Assembly (NCBI RefSeq): GCF_003285015.1
Contig: NZ_QMFB01000019.1
Span: forward strand, 119,314-183,313
Source: Paenibacillus contaminans
GTDB lineage: Bacteria; Bacillota; Bacilli; Paenibacillales; NBRC-103111
DNA length: 64,000 nt
Direction: 5' to 3'
The position numbers and the translations under genes were made by a program. Under the pieces are notes generated by a model. The model had not been told where the DNA came from and made no database searches. It saw only the letters and a program-made list of their open reading frames with translations. Of this stretch, positions 43,036-51,400 are shown piece by piece. Positions within the stretch are counted from its first letter, which is position 1; every line of letters starts with the position of its first letter.

Positions 43036-45704
43036 GAAGACGAGCGTGGAGATGGGCAATCTCGATGATGGCTTTTCTGATGATCGTATTTGGAACGCTA
43101 ACACCTGCTTGGGCAGATGGGCCGGGATCGCCGAATAGTAAAATAATAGACGGACCCGAATTCCTGGGTGAACCTCTTACACAGACACTTCTGCTCAATA
43201 CGGCGCTTGGAACGGAAGACGGACATAACATGCTCTATACGACTATGAGCGGAAAGCCTGATGCCAAGTTCATTGTGTATAATCTGGATACCCATACCGC
43301 AGAGCGTACATTCGAGCTTCCAGGTGTAAAGAACTCATGGAGCCATAAAATAGACAGCAAGGGGAATGTTTACATGCTCCCTCATGGCTATGTAAGGGTC
43401 TATCAGTATTCGCCAGTCACCAAGCAAATAAAGCAAAGCGGGCTCGTTCCAGGAGAAACCGCTACATACGGCTTAAACATTGATGAGAATGACAATGTGT
43501 ATTTCGGAACTTTCCCCAGCGCCAAAGTAATCAAATACAATCCTGTTACAGATGAAATGACGGATTTCGGAACGATCTTTCCCGGACAAAAGTACGTCAT
43601 GTCCATGGTATACCATGAGGGATTCCTTTATGCAGGCGGGCAGGATCAGAACAGTATGTTTGTCAAAATAAATGTCGAAACAGGCGAGAAGACGCCGATC
43701 CCCAATCCGAACGCTTCGGAGCTTCCGGAGCTTCCGGCAGGCTTCACACCTATTTCCTACTACATGATGAGTAAAGTGGACCATCTTGTTTTCGCTCAGA
43801 TAAAAGCATCAAACGGTATGTATTACATGTGTGTATATGATCTTAACCAGGGCAAATGGGTGAAAGCGTTTTACAGATCCTTCGGACATTATGTGTCTCC
43901 AAAGCTCGATGGAAAGGTTTACTTGCTGGGCGGTCTCCCGAGTGACGGAACGACAAATGCATTATATTCGGTTGATCTGACAACGTTCGAAACGGAAGAT
44001 ACAGGAATACGGTATTATGGAAACTATACAGGGGGCGGATGGGTAGAGCTTCAAAACAGGCCGGATTTACCGGGTAAATCTCTTGTAACGGTTCAGCAAG
44101 GAAAAGTGTTGGCGTTTAACCTGGCGGCCCAAAAAGCAGAGTTCCTGCAGGAATCGAACTTTCCTGCTAATGGAATCCACATACAGGATCTTGAAGCGGG
44201 ACCTGGCAACAAGCTTATTATGGGCGGATATATGCTTGACAAAGGTATCATCTACGACACGGAAACCGAGAGCAAGCAGGAGTTTGCAACTACACAAACG
44301 GAGACAATCAAGCGAATAGGAAACAAAATCTACTTAGGTTTGTATACGCAAGCGGTATTAAGTCAATTAGATTTGGAACAACCGATCGGACCCGCGAATC
44401 CAAAGCAACTGACTTCCTTCGGAACGGAGCTTCAGGATAGAATTTTTGATATTGAAGACGCGGACGGCAAGATTGTAATGGGGACCTTTCCTCGGGCAGG
44501 TTTTCTAGGAGGGGGACTTGCCATATATGATCCTGCAACAGGCGAAAGCCAACTCTACAAAAATGTAATTCCCGATCAGAGCGTAGAAGGATTGGCCTAT
44601 AAGGATGGCAAGGTATATGGAGCCACCAGCATATATGGAGGCGCGAATCCTACTCAAACGGAGGCGAAAGTATTTATCTTTGATATGGCTTCAAGGCAAG
44701 TCGTTAAAGAGGTTGCGCCCAAAATGGCAGGCGTGGATGTTCCGCTTACCTTTATAGGGGATATTGAGTTTGGGCCGGACGGGAATTTGTGGGGCATCTC
44801 ATCAGGCGTCGTTTTCGCTTTGGACCCGGTAACGCTCGAAACCGTGAAAGCAATCGTCGTTGACAGGGTTTCCAGTACCAAAACGCTGCCTACCGTAGCC
44901 CATCTTATTTTTGGAGAGGACGGCATGCTTTATACCAATGTAAACGGTTACTTCACCATCATTAATCCTTTTACATTGGAATACGACAAGACCTCGATAA
45001 CGATGACTTACCATACGATAGCATCGGACGGAAACATATACTTTACAGGCTATTCTTCTGATACGCATAAGCTGTATAGAATGAAGGTTTCGGACCTTAC
45101 GGAGAAAAGCACACTGACTGCCCCTGTCAGTACCGTTTCAGCCGAAACGGAATTCAAGGTTAGCTACGGAGTCAGCGATGTAAGTCGGGCCGTTTACGGT
45201 CAAGACATCAACCTGGAATACGACCCAGGCGTCATCGAGCTTGTATCCGCAAGATCGCTAATCGAAGGGGTCGCGATTGTCGAGACCGTCAAGGAGCCTG
45301 CCGGCAAGCTTCGTTTGATTGTAGCCAGTCAAGGTCCGCAGCACGTCGTTACCGGCAATGCGCAAGTGATCGAGCTTACATTCCGGGCGAAGGATGTTTT
45401 GCAAACGGCTTCAAGCGTCATTTCGATTACAAGCGCCTTGTTGAGCGATGAGCAAACAAACGAAGTTCAAGCAAAGGCATCGTCCGTCACAATTACGGTA
45501 ACGGCAGACGGCGCTGGCGGAAGAAATCCGGATATCAATCAGGACGGTAAAGTGAGCATAGGCGATTTGGCGTTCGTGGCTGCGAATTACGGCAAAGACA
45601 GAAGCAGTCCGGATTGGGCACAAGTGAAGAAAGCGGATATTAACGGAGACGGCAGAATCGATATTCTGGACCTCGCGGCGGTTGCCAAGAAGATCCTTGA
45701 ATAG
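43032..45704 (+). CDS. Secreted beta-propeller protein with cohesin and dockerin modules
   Basis: An 890-residue exported protein. Signal peptide about 1-28 (RRRAWRWAISMMAFLMIVFG...AWA); a propeller-like domain about 35-690, paralogous to the upstream cytoplasmic protein; a cohesin-like domain about 695-830 (GQDINLEYDPGVIELVSARS, VIELTFRAKD). A type I dockerin about 833-890 has two calcium loops, DINQDGKVSIGD and DINGDGRIDILD. Its ATG overlaps the previous stop (ATGA), with AGGAGG upstream. A protein carrying both a dockerin and a cohesin could link a chain of partners; the SLH protein downstream is a candidate anchor. The sugar target is unknown. Confidence 0.82.
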   Translation: MRRRAWRWAISMMAFLMIVFGTLTPAWADGPGSPNSKIIDGPEFLGEPLTQTLLLNTALGTEDGHNMLYTTMSGKPDAKFIVYNLDTHTAERTFELPGVKNSWSHKIDSKGNVYMLPHGYVRVYQYSPVTKQIKQSGLVPGETATYGLNIDENDNVYFGTFPSAKVIKYNPVTDEMTDFGTIFPGQKYVMSMVYHEGFLYAGGQDQNSMFVKINVETGEKTPIPNPNASELPELPAGFTPISYYMMSKVDHLVFAQIKASNGMYYMCVYDLNQGKWVKAFYRSFGHYVSPKLDGKVYLLGGLPSDGTTNALYSVDLTTFETEDTGIRYYGNYTGGGWVELQNRPDLPGKSLVTVQQGKVLAFNLAAQKAEFLQESNFPANGIHIQDLEAGPGNKLIMGGYMLDKGIIYDTETESKQEFATTQTETIKRIGNKIYLGLYTQAVLSQLDLEQPIGPANPKQLTSFGTELQDRIFDIEDADGKIVMGTFPRAGFLGGGLAIYDPATGESQLYKNVIPDQSVEGLAYKDGKVYGATSIYGGANPTQTEAKVFIFDMASRQVVKEVAPKMAGVDVPLTFIGDIEFGPDGNLWGISSGVVFALDPVTLETVKAIVVDRVSSTKTLPTVAHLIFGEDGMLYTNVNGYFTIINPFTLEYDKTSITMTYHTIASDGNIYFTGYSSDTHKLYRMKVSDLTEKSTLTAPVSTVSAETEFKVSYGVSDVSRAVYGQDINLEYDPGVIELVSARSLIEGVAIVETVKEPAGKLRLIVASQGPQHVVTGNAQVIELTFRAKDVLQTASSVISITSALLSDEQTNEVQAKASSVTITVTADGAGGRNPDINQDGKVSIGDLAFVAANYGKDRSSPDWAQVKKADINGDGRIDILDLAAVAKKILE

Positions 45705-45718
45705 CGGAATGTGAAGAG

Positions 45719-45750
45719 GGAAGGGGGAGGCCCCCTTCCTTTTTTTTAAA
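45719..45750 (+). terminator. Terminator after the cohesin-dockerin gene
   Basis: GGAAGGGGG (45719-45727) pairs with CCCCCTTCC (45731-45739), followed by eight T residues. Confidence 0.92.
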
Positions 45751-45794
45751 TATAAGACTGTATATGTTTCACATAACAAGTGCTTATATTTCAA

Positions 45795-45876
45795 CGGTAA
45801 ACGCGCTTGTCCGAGCTTATGCTTACGAAGTCGCTTTCTTCGAAAGCGTTCAGGACAGCGAAGCCGTTTATCCTTG
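45795..45876 (+). repeat. Dispersed palindromic repeat, copy 2 (long form)
   Basis: Starts CGGTAAACGCG and ends GAAGCCGTTTATCCTTG. The centre contains CGCTTTC TT CGAAAGCG. It is the best-preserved long copy on the plus strand, between the terminator at 45719 and the SLH gene. Confidence 0.72.
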
Positions 45877-45904
45877 ACCGAAAGTATAAGGAAAGGATGT
45901 TGTT

Positions 45905-46930
45905 ATGAATCGCAGAGTAATCATTTCTCAGCTGCTTCTGCTGGTTTGTTTCCTGATGTTGCTTCCGATTAGCGCTTATGCGCAGTCAGCCCCGTCTATT
46001 CTGTTGACCGCAGCCAACCCGGTTGATGGAAAAGTGACGATAACCATGAGCGGCAACAATATGAACGATTTATACGGTTATGAGGCGAGCCTGGCTTTCG
46101 ATTCCGGTATGCTGGAGCTTGTGGAAGCCAAATCCGGGCTGGAGGGGTTTTCCGTTTCGCCTGTTGTCAAGGGCAACGAGATCGTCCTCGCTCATACCAA
46201 AATCGGCAACGTAGCCGGAGAAAACGGAGATCTTCTCATTGGTACGCTAACATTTAAGATCAGGAAATACGGGGCTTCTACTGTCACATGGAAAGCTTTC
46301 AAAACGATCGACTCCCGCTTGGCCGCGCAAACCTACGCCATAGACGAGAGCGTTTCCGTGGTTGCTGCCAGGAAATTTGTGGATTTGGAGGGGCATTGGG
46401 CCAGAGAAGATATCGAATTACTCGCTGCGAAGGGCGTTATAGAAGGAATGGACGAAGATCATTTTGTGCCGGAAGCACATGTAACCAGAGCGCAGTTTAC
46501 TGCGTTGCTCGCGAGAGCGCTGCATATCCAAACGGACGCGAAGCAGAATCCGTTCACCGATGTTTCTCCCGGTTCCTGGTATAACGAAGCGGTCCGCAGC
46601 GCCTTTGCTGCAGGCGTTATTCAGGGCGTGACGGAAACGAGCTTCGCTCCGGAGCAAAAGATCGCAAGGGAAGACATGGCCGTGATGATGGCGAGGGCGA
46701 GCGCCTATGTGGCGGGGGCTGCAACAGGGCAAAGCCTTGAAGGCGATTTGCCGATCTTTGCGGATATGGAGGAAGCAAGCGAGTGGGCCAGAGCAGACAT
46801 TCGCGCAGCCGTTCACTTAGGCATCATCAACGGCAGAGAGGAGAATCGGTTTGTTCCTAAAGACAAGGCAACCCGGGCCGAAGCGGCTGTAGTCATAAAA
46901 AGGCTCTTGTCCTCGTTAAGCCTGCTTTAA
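45905..46930 (+). CDS. Surface-anchored cohesin-SLH protein (scaffoldin-like)
   Basis: A 341-residue secreted protein. Signal peptide about 1-26 (ends SAYAQS). A cohesin-like domain about 28-155 (GYEASLAFDSGMLELVEAKSGLEG, GTLTFKIRKYG). Three SLH repeats about 160-340 (FVDLEGHWAREDI, FTDVSPGSWYNEA, FADMEEASEWARADI, each with a TRAE/ARED-type end). SLH repeats bind pyruvylated secondary wall polymer, so the cohesin would be displayed on the wall. Small single-cohesin anchors of this plan (OlpA-like) hold dockerin proteins in cellulosome producers. The gene directly upstream encodes a dockerin protein. Binding between the two is inferred, not shown. Confidence 0.85.
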   Translation: MNRRVIISQLLLLVCFLMLLPISAYAQSAPSILLTAANPVDGKVTITMSGNNMNDLYGYEASLAFDSGMLELVEAKSGLEGFSVSPVVKGNEIVLAHTKIGNVAGENGDLLIGTLTFKIRKYGASTVTWKAFKTIDSRLAAQTYAIDESVSVVAARKFVDLEGHWAREDIELLAAKGVIEGMDEDHFVPEAHVTRAQFTALLARALHIQTDAKQNPFTDVSPGSWYNEAVRSAFAAGVIQGVTETSFAPEQKIAREDMAVMMARASAYVAGAATGQSLEGDLPIFADMEEASEWARADIRAAVHLGIINGREENRFVPKDKATRAEAAVVIKRLLSSLSLL

Positions 46931-47018
46931 CCGGTGGATTGGAACAGGCGGGAGTCGTCCGTTATGCAGCCTGTAGGAGAAGCTAAATGGATAGCCCCCG
47001 CAAATGCAGTTCCTAATT

Positions 47019-47903
47019 CTACCGAAGACCTACCGAGACGCCGCCGATATCCGAGCGTATTTTGAGCAGCGGTCCTTTGTTTTTGTCGCCGATCGTGCCT
47101 TGGATATTGTGATTGTCGTTGCTCGTAAACACCATATCGGGAAGATTGACGGTGGATGCGCCGATTTCGCTCTTAATATCCACCCGCATCGCGTCGGTCC
47201 GCGGCAGCTTTACGCTGATCCCGCCGATATCGCTGTAAACGACGGCATCCTGGTTAAATTCGCTCAGTGATAAATGGATCGCTCCAATCCCGCTTTCAAG
47301 CTCGACAGCGCCGCTGACGTCCTTGATGTTCATAGCGCCCGTATCCGTCGAGGCTTTGAACGAATCGCTCTTGAAGCCGTCTACCGAAAGCGTGCCGACA
47401 TCCGTGCTGAGTTTCGCTGTTTGTGCCTGCAGCCCTTCGATTCGAACGCTTCCGATGTCGCCTTTGACTTGAAGCGACCGGTACATTTTGTCGGGTACCG
47501 TTATTTCGAGCTTGGGGCGGAGATTGCCGTTTATCAAATCGAATATTTGCGGAATATCGATTCCGGTCTGAAACTTTTTGTGGATCAGCGCTTCGATGAC
47601 TGCCGTATCGGACGGCTGCGTTTCGGCCTTAAAGCTGACTTGCTTTTCCATCGAGTTGAGCGCGCTGCCTTGGAACGAAACGTGTATATCGCTGTCCTTG
47701 CCGGGCAGGAGGACGACTTCCGCGTAGTCGGCTTTTACAGATATATGTTGAATGGCGGCAGCATCGATCGTTTTTTCATGTTTGAACTCGCTTCTCTCCT
47801 GGGCGAAACCGTCCGTTTCCTGGTACAGCCAGGCGAGACCGACCGTCCCAATCGCTATGAACGCGATGCCGATAAAAGTGAAAGTTTTGAGTGGAAAGCG
47901 CAT
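47019..47903 (-). CDS. DUF4097 (LiaG-like) membrane-anchored protein
   Basis: A 294-residue protein with one N-terminal membrane helix (about 7-26, FTFIGIAFIAIGTVGLAWLY) and a long beta-solenoid-like repeat region (DIGSVRIEGLQ, DVGTLSVDGFK, DTGAMNIKDVS, GIGAIHLSLSE, DIGGISVKLP). This is the DUF4097 fold seen in LiaG-type cell-envelope proteins. It is five bases downstream of the DUF1700 gene, a pair commonly found together. Role probably in envelope stress or membrane organisation; not established. Confidence 0.82.
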   Translation of the reverse strand: MRFPLKTFTFIGIAFIAIGTVGLAWLYQETDGFAQERSEFKHEKTIDAAAIQHISVKADYAEVVLLPGKDSDIHVSFQGSALNSMEKQVSFKAETQPSDTAVIEALIHKKFQTGIDIPQIFDLINGNLRPKLEITVPDKMYRSLQVKGDIGSVRIEGLQAQTAKLSTDVGTLSVDGFKSDSFKASTDTGAMNIKDVSGAVELESGIGAIHLSLSEFNQDAVVYSDIGGISVKLPRTDAMRVDIKSEIGASTVNLPDMVFTSNDNHNIQGTIGDKNKGPLLKIRSDIGGVSVGLR

Positions 47904-47908
47904 ACGTT

Positions 47909-48463
47909 CTATTCTCCCTTAATGAGCCGTTTGTTGGCTCGAATATAGGTGCGGACCAAGCGGGAAAAGCGCGGCACAATGGCCAGCATAGCCGATCCGA
48001 AAAGCAAACCGAGTCCGACCAGCACAAGGGAACCGAACAGCTCGACCAGCAAAATCGTGTTCGTTTGCTCAAAGCCGGTACCAATCATTATGAAAATGGG
48101 ACTGGCAATCAAGATGAGCGAAACGAGCGAGAAAGAGAATAACACCCCGCATATTGCCAAGAAAGGCGCCAGCACGAATATCAAATTGAAGAAACCCAGC
48201 GCCACGCTGATCAGCATCGATTTAGCCGTGTTGTCTTGCGGCGGCGTCGGATAGCTTTCGTACATCGGCGGCGCCTGAGAGGTCATCCACTCCGGACCGC
48301 GGTTCGGCTGGCTGAGCCACTCGATGATTTCCCGCTCGCTTTTGCCGTTCGCCTCGGCTTGCCGGAACAGCTCCTCATAAACATATTGAATACGGCGCTG
48401 CTCGTCTTCCGGCAGCCCTCTTAACCGCAGCTCGAGACCTCGTAAGAAATCGTCTTTGTTCAT
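47909..48463 (-). CDS. DUF1700 family membrane protein
   Basis: A 184-residue protein. The N-terminal helical domain (MNKDDFLRGLELRLRGLPEDEQRRIQYVYEELFRQAEANGKSEREIIEWL) is the DUF1700/HAAS start, followed by a proline-rich linker and three or four membrane helices. The ATG at 48463 gives the normal family start; the frame is open further upstream but unlike the family. Homologues are often preceded by a PadR regulator gene; none is present here. Co-transcribed with the DUF4097 gene. Confidence 0.82.
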   Translation of the reverse strand: MNKDDFLRGLELRLRGLPEDEQRRIQYVYEELFRQAEANGKSEREIIEWLSQPNRGPEWMTSQAPPMYESYPTPPQDNTAKSMLISVALGFFNLIFVLAPFLAICGVLFSFSLVSLILIASPIFIMIGTGFEQTNTILLVELFGSLVLVGLGLLFGSAMLAIVPRFSRLVRTYIRANKRLIKGE

Positions 48464-48636
48464 TTGGAAATCCCTTCTTTTGTTCTTGTTGCTACAACCA
48501 TACATGAAAACGGTCATAGTGACCAAGTAACTGCGGTCATGTGACTTCGGCCGGTACCGGCACATGCAAGAATAAACGTTCATGACCCTTCGGGTCACAG
48601 ATTATGATGAAAACTCGGCGCACAATCGCGCATTTT

Positions 48637-48715
48637 CGTAAAACGGCTTCATCGTCCTAAACGCTTTCAAAGAAAGCGCCTTCGTAAGCATATGCTTACG
48701 AAGGCACGTTTACCG
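48637..48715 (-). repeat. Dispersed palindromic repeat, copy 3 (long form, minus strand)
   Basis: Read on the minus strand it starts CGGTAAACGTGCC and ends GATGAAGCCGTTTTACG. The centre is GGCGCTTTC TTTGAAAGCGTTTAGGAC, nearly the same as copy 2. It contains the nearly perfect palindrome CTTCGTAAGCATATGCTTAC. Confidence 0.72.
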
Positions 48716-48758
48716 GGAAGTCGAACAATCAGTGAAGAGTATGTCTCCTGAGACTGCC

Positions 48759-48782
48759 AAAAACCCCCGCGGGAGGCGGAGG
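48759..48782 (-). terminator. Terminator of the VanW-family gene
   Basis: On the minus strand CCTCCGC, a five-base loop, GCGGGGG (one G-U pair), then TTTTT. It lies about 70 bases after the stop. Confidence 0.7.
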
Positions 48783-48850
48783 CGTTTAAGGCTGCAAGGG
48801 TAACCGGTGCGCGTCGGCGTGAAGTCAAATGTGAAATCGACAGCGCTCGC

Positions 48851-50293
48851 TTAGCGGAAATTCGGCCCGCGTACACCGTCCTCGATAACGGAGGGGGCGG
48901 GCGCCGTGTCGTCGCCCAGCTTCGATTCGTCGCCGTTCACGGCGATCAGCGTAGGCTGCGGCGCATAGGCATCGCGGGAGACGAGGTCGGTAGAGACGAC
49001 GTTTCCGTTTTGCTTTTTGACGCGGTACGTTTCCACGATGAGCCCGGGCTTTCCTTGCTGGAGCGTCACCTTTTTGCCTTTGCGCAGCGTCGGGTTCTGG
49101 ACATATTTGTTCGGCGCCGGAAGCTCGCGGATCGTCTTGGTCACGACCTCGTACGTGATGTCGCTCGGCGTTTGGCCGAACAGCTTGACGGTAAGGCGGC
49201 CGTTGTCCATCGAGGTGCGGATGAGCAGGTGATGGCCCGTATTGTTTTTGAATTTGAAGTTGATGTAACCGTCGGCATAGGTGGCGTCGAGTCCCGGCGT
49301 GACGTAGCTTACGGGAAGCGAATGGTTGCGCCGTTCGACGATCTGTAGTCCGCCCAGCAGCACCGCGTTATACAGTGTCGAAGATACTTGGCAGATGCCC
49401 CCGCCTACGCCCGGGACGAGCTTCCCGTTCAGAATGACCGGCGCTTCTTGAAAGCCGAACTTTTTTTCGGTTTCCTGGATGATCTTGCTGTAATCGAAAA
49501 TACCGTCCGGCGGAAGCAGCATATCGTGAACCGTTTGGGCTGCGGAGGAAACGTTGTGGATGCGCCCCTCCCCGCTTGCCGGAAAAACGGTGGAAAACTC
49601 CGCTATTTTCCGCGTGATGCCTTGCGCTTTCAGCGTCTCTTCGGTGACGGCGGGTTTGATTGCAAGAAGCGGAAGCGTAAGCGGAATCGGCGCCTGCAGT
49701 ATCCCGAGCATCCAATCCTTCGGAGGAAAACGCCCGTCCAGCTGCCGCAGCAGCTCCTCCGTATCGATCCGGTATCCGTTCCTGCCGGGATCGATCCGTA
49801 CTTCATCTTGCGGAGATATGATACGCAACGCGTTGACCGGCTCGCTTTTTTGCAGCGCGATCCATGTCTGGTCCACCGTTCGCTGCAGCACCTCTTTATC
49901 GAAAGTAATTTGCAATCCCAGCGCGCGGTTCGTTAGTTTCTTGCGCAATTGCGCGCGCTGCCAAAGCGAGCCTGACTTCAGCGCTTCCATCTGCGCGATG
50001 ATTTCGTCGGCATTGCTTCGCAGGCCCAGCTGTTCCAGAGTAAGCGAAGTTGCCACTCCGCCTGCCGGCTCGGCCTTCAGCCGGACTTGCTGCCGTGCGA
50101 GAAGCAAAACGGCATCCTCCAGCTTGGCGCGAAAGCCTTGGAGAGACACGCCCTCCGCATGCCAGCCGGACACGATGACGCCGGCCGGTACCGTCTGGCG
50201 GGTGGCATAGACCGCCAAGGACGCAGCGCCGCCGGCCGCTGCCAACACGCCAAGCACGATACCTCCGATAAGCAATCGTTTCAATAACGCCAT
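48851..50293 (-). CDS. VanW-family protein with G5-like domain (YoaR-like)
   Basis: A 480-residue protein with an N-terminal membrane helix or uncleaved signal (about 5-30, LLIGGIVLGVLAAAGGAASLAVYA). A peptidoglycan-binding-4-like region about 40-210 comes next. The VanW domain has FGFQEAPVILNGKLVPGVGGGICQVSSTLYNAVLLGG near 280-320. A C-terminal G5-like domain spans about 385-455 (TIRELPAPNKYVQ...GKPGLIVETYRVKKQNGNVVS). The VanW domain is likely a cell-wall-binding or modifying unit; vancomycin resistance is not implied. Single gene, divergent from ftsE, ended by its own terminator. Confidence 0.85.
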   Translation of the reverse strand: MALLKRLLIGGIVLGVLAAAGGAASLAVYATRQTVPAGVIVSGWHAEGVSLQGFRAKLEDAVLLLARQQVRLKAEPAGGVATSLTLEQLGLRSNADEIIAQMEALKSGSLWQRAQLRKKLTNRALGLQITFDKEVLQRTVDQTWIALQKSEPVNALRIISPQDEVRIDPGRNGYRIDTEELLRQLDGRFPPKDWMLGILQAPIPLTLPLLAIKPAVTEETLKAQGITRKIAEFSTVFPASGEGRIHNVSSAAQTVHDMLLPPDGIFDYSKIIQETEKKFGFQEAPVILNGKLVPGVGGGICQVSSTLYNAVLLGGLQIVERRNHSLPVSYVTPGLDATYADGYINFKFKNNTGHHLLIRTSMDNGRLTVKLFGQTPSDITYEVVTKTIRELPAPNKYVQNPTLRKGKKVTLQQGKPGLIVETYRVKKQNGNVVSTDLVSRDAYAPQPTLIAVNGDESKLGDDTAPAPSVIEDGVRGPNFR

Positions 50294-50713
50294 CCCCTTC
50301 CTTCGTGGTCAGCCTGTACTACAAATGTATGACGGGGACATGCGGATTCATGCTCGTCTTTCCGGAACGACGCAAAGGTTATTGTTTCAGCCGCTAAATC
50401 GCGTAATTTCGAGGCTTGTCCGGATCGTCGCAGAATGTTTCGATTTTGTGGCAATTTGTCGGGTACGTAAAGGAATTTGACCGTTCGTGTCGAAGTGTAT
50501 AAGGTACGACCGGACGGCCCATTTTTCGACATCGGACACAGGCAGAGGCGGGCTGGCGGGAGCTCGGGACGGAATGGAAAACTTGCGTGCAGAAAGCAAA
50601 ACTCGACGGATCCTTAGGGAGTCGATCGAACGAACGGACTATCGGACGCCGTACATAAAAATAGACGCTGATCCGGCTGAGGCCGGTGTGTCAATAAACT
50701 GGGATGTGATTGA
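50294..50713. other. Divergent region between VanW gene and ftsE
   Basis: 420 bases. TTGACC (50477-50482) and TATAAG (50498-50503) could be a promoter toward ftsE but the spacing is only 15. A 47-codon open frame from ATG 50574 ends in an ATGA overlap with ftsE; it has no good ribosome site and I do not call it a gene. Confidence 0.45.
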
Positions 50714-51400
50714 ATGATAGAAATGCAGGATGTATGGAAGACGTATGCCGACGGGACGCATGCGATCCGTGGAATGAACCTGAAAGTCGACCGCAACGAG
50801 TTCCTTTATGTGGTCGGACCGTCGGGCGCCGGCAAATCGACGTTCATGAAAATGATATACCGGGAAGAAAAGCCGACCAAAGGGCAAATTTTCGTCAACG
50901 GGTTTAACCTCGGCAAGCTGAAGCAGCGGAAAATTCCGTTCGTACGTCGCAATATCGGCGTTATTTTCCAAGACTTCAGGCTGCTGCCCAAGCTGACGGT
51001 TTTTGAAAATATCGCATTCGCCATGGAAGTTATCGAATCGCCCAAAAAACTGATCAAGAAACGCACGATGGAGGTTCTGGAGCTGGTCAAGCTGTCGTCC
51101 AAAGCGGAATCGCTTCCAACCCAGCTTTCGGGCGGCGAACAACAGCGGGTAGCGATCGCGAGAGCGATCGTCAACAATCCGGCGGTCATTATCGCGGACG
51201 AGCCGACCGGTAACCTTGACCCCGAAACGTCTTGGGGCATTATGAAGCTGCTCGAAGAAATCAACTACCGGGGGACGACGATCATCATGGCCACGCACAA
51301 CAAAGAAATCGTCAACACGATACGCAAGCGGGTACTCGCCATCGAGAAAGGGCAAATCGCGCGCGACGAGGCTAAAGGAGAGTACGGCTATGAAGATTAG
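50714..51400 (+). CDS. ftsE: FtsE, cell-division ABC ATPase
   Basis: A 228-residue ATPase that with FtsX transmits a cytoplasmic signal to peptidoglycan hydrolases. Walker A GPSGAGKST near 35-43, Q-loop FQDFRLLP near 91, signature LSGGEQQR near 138, Walker B VIIADEP near 158 and the switch histidine in MATHNKE near 194. ATG at 50714 with a weak ribosome site (GGGATGTGA). Overlaps ftsX by 11 bases, indicating coupled translation. Confidence 0.96.
   Translation: MIEMQDVWKTYADGTHAIRGMNLKVDRNEFLYVVGPSGAGKSTFMKMIYREEKPTKGQIFVNGFNLGKLKQRKIPFVRRNIGVIFQDFRLLPKLTVFENIAFAMEVIESPKKLIKKRTMEVLELVKLSSKAESLPTQLSGGEQQRVAIARAIVNNPAVIIADEPTGNLDPETSWGIMKLLEEINYRGTTIIMATHNKEIVNTIRKRVLAIEKGQIARDEAKGEYGYED

Larger units (their letters stand above)
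48464..48850 (-). other. Gap upstream of the DUF1700 gene
   Basis: 387 bases with no supported gene. Holds a dispersed palindromic repeat (48637-48715) and the terminator of the VanW gene (48759-48782). The promoter of the DUF1700-DUF4097 pair must lie in the left part; I could not place one with confidence. Confidence 0.5.

Noticed and set aside
48851..50293. Vancomycin-resistance gene
   Set aside because: The VanW domain alone, with a G5-like domain and no vanH/A/X/Y nearby, does not indicate resistance; it is a common wall-associated protein.
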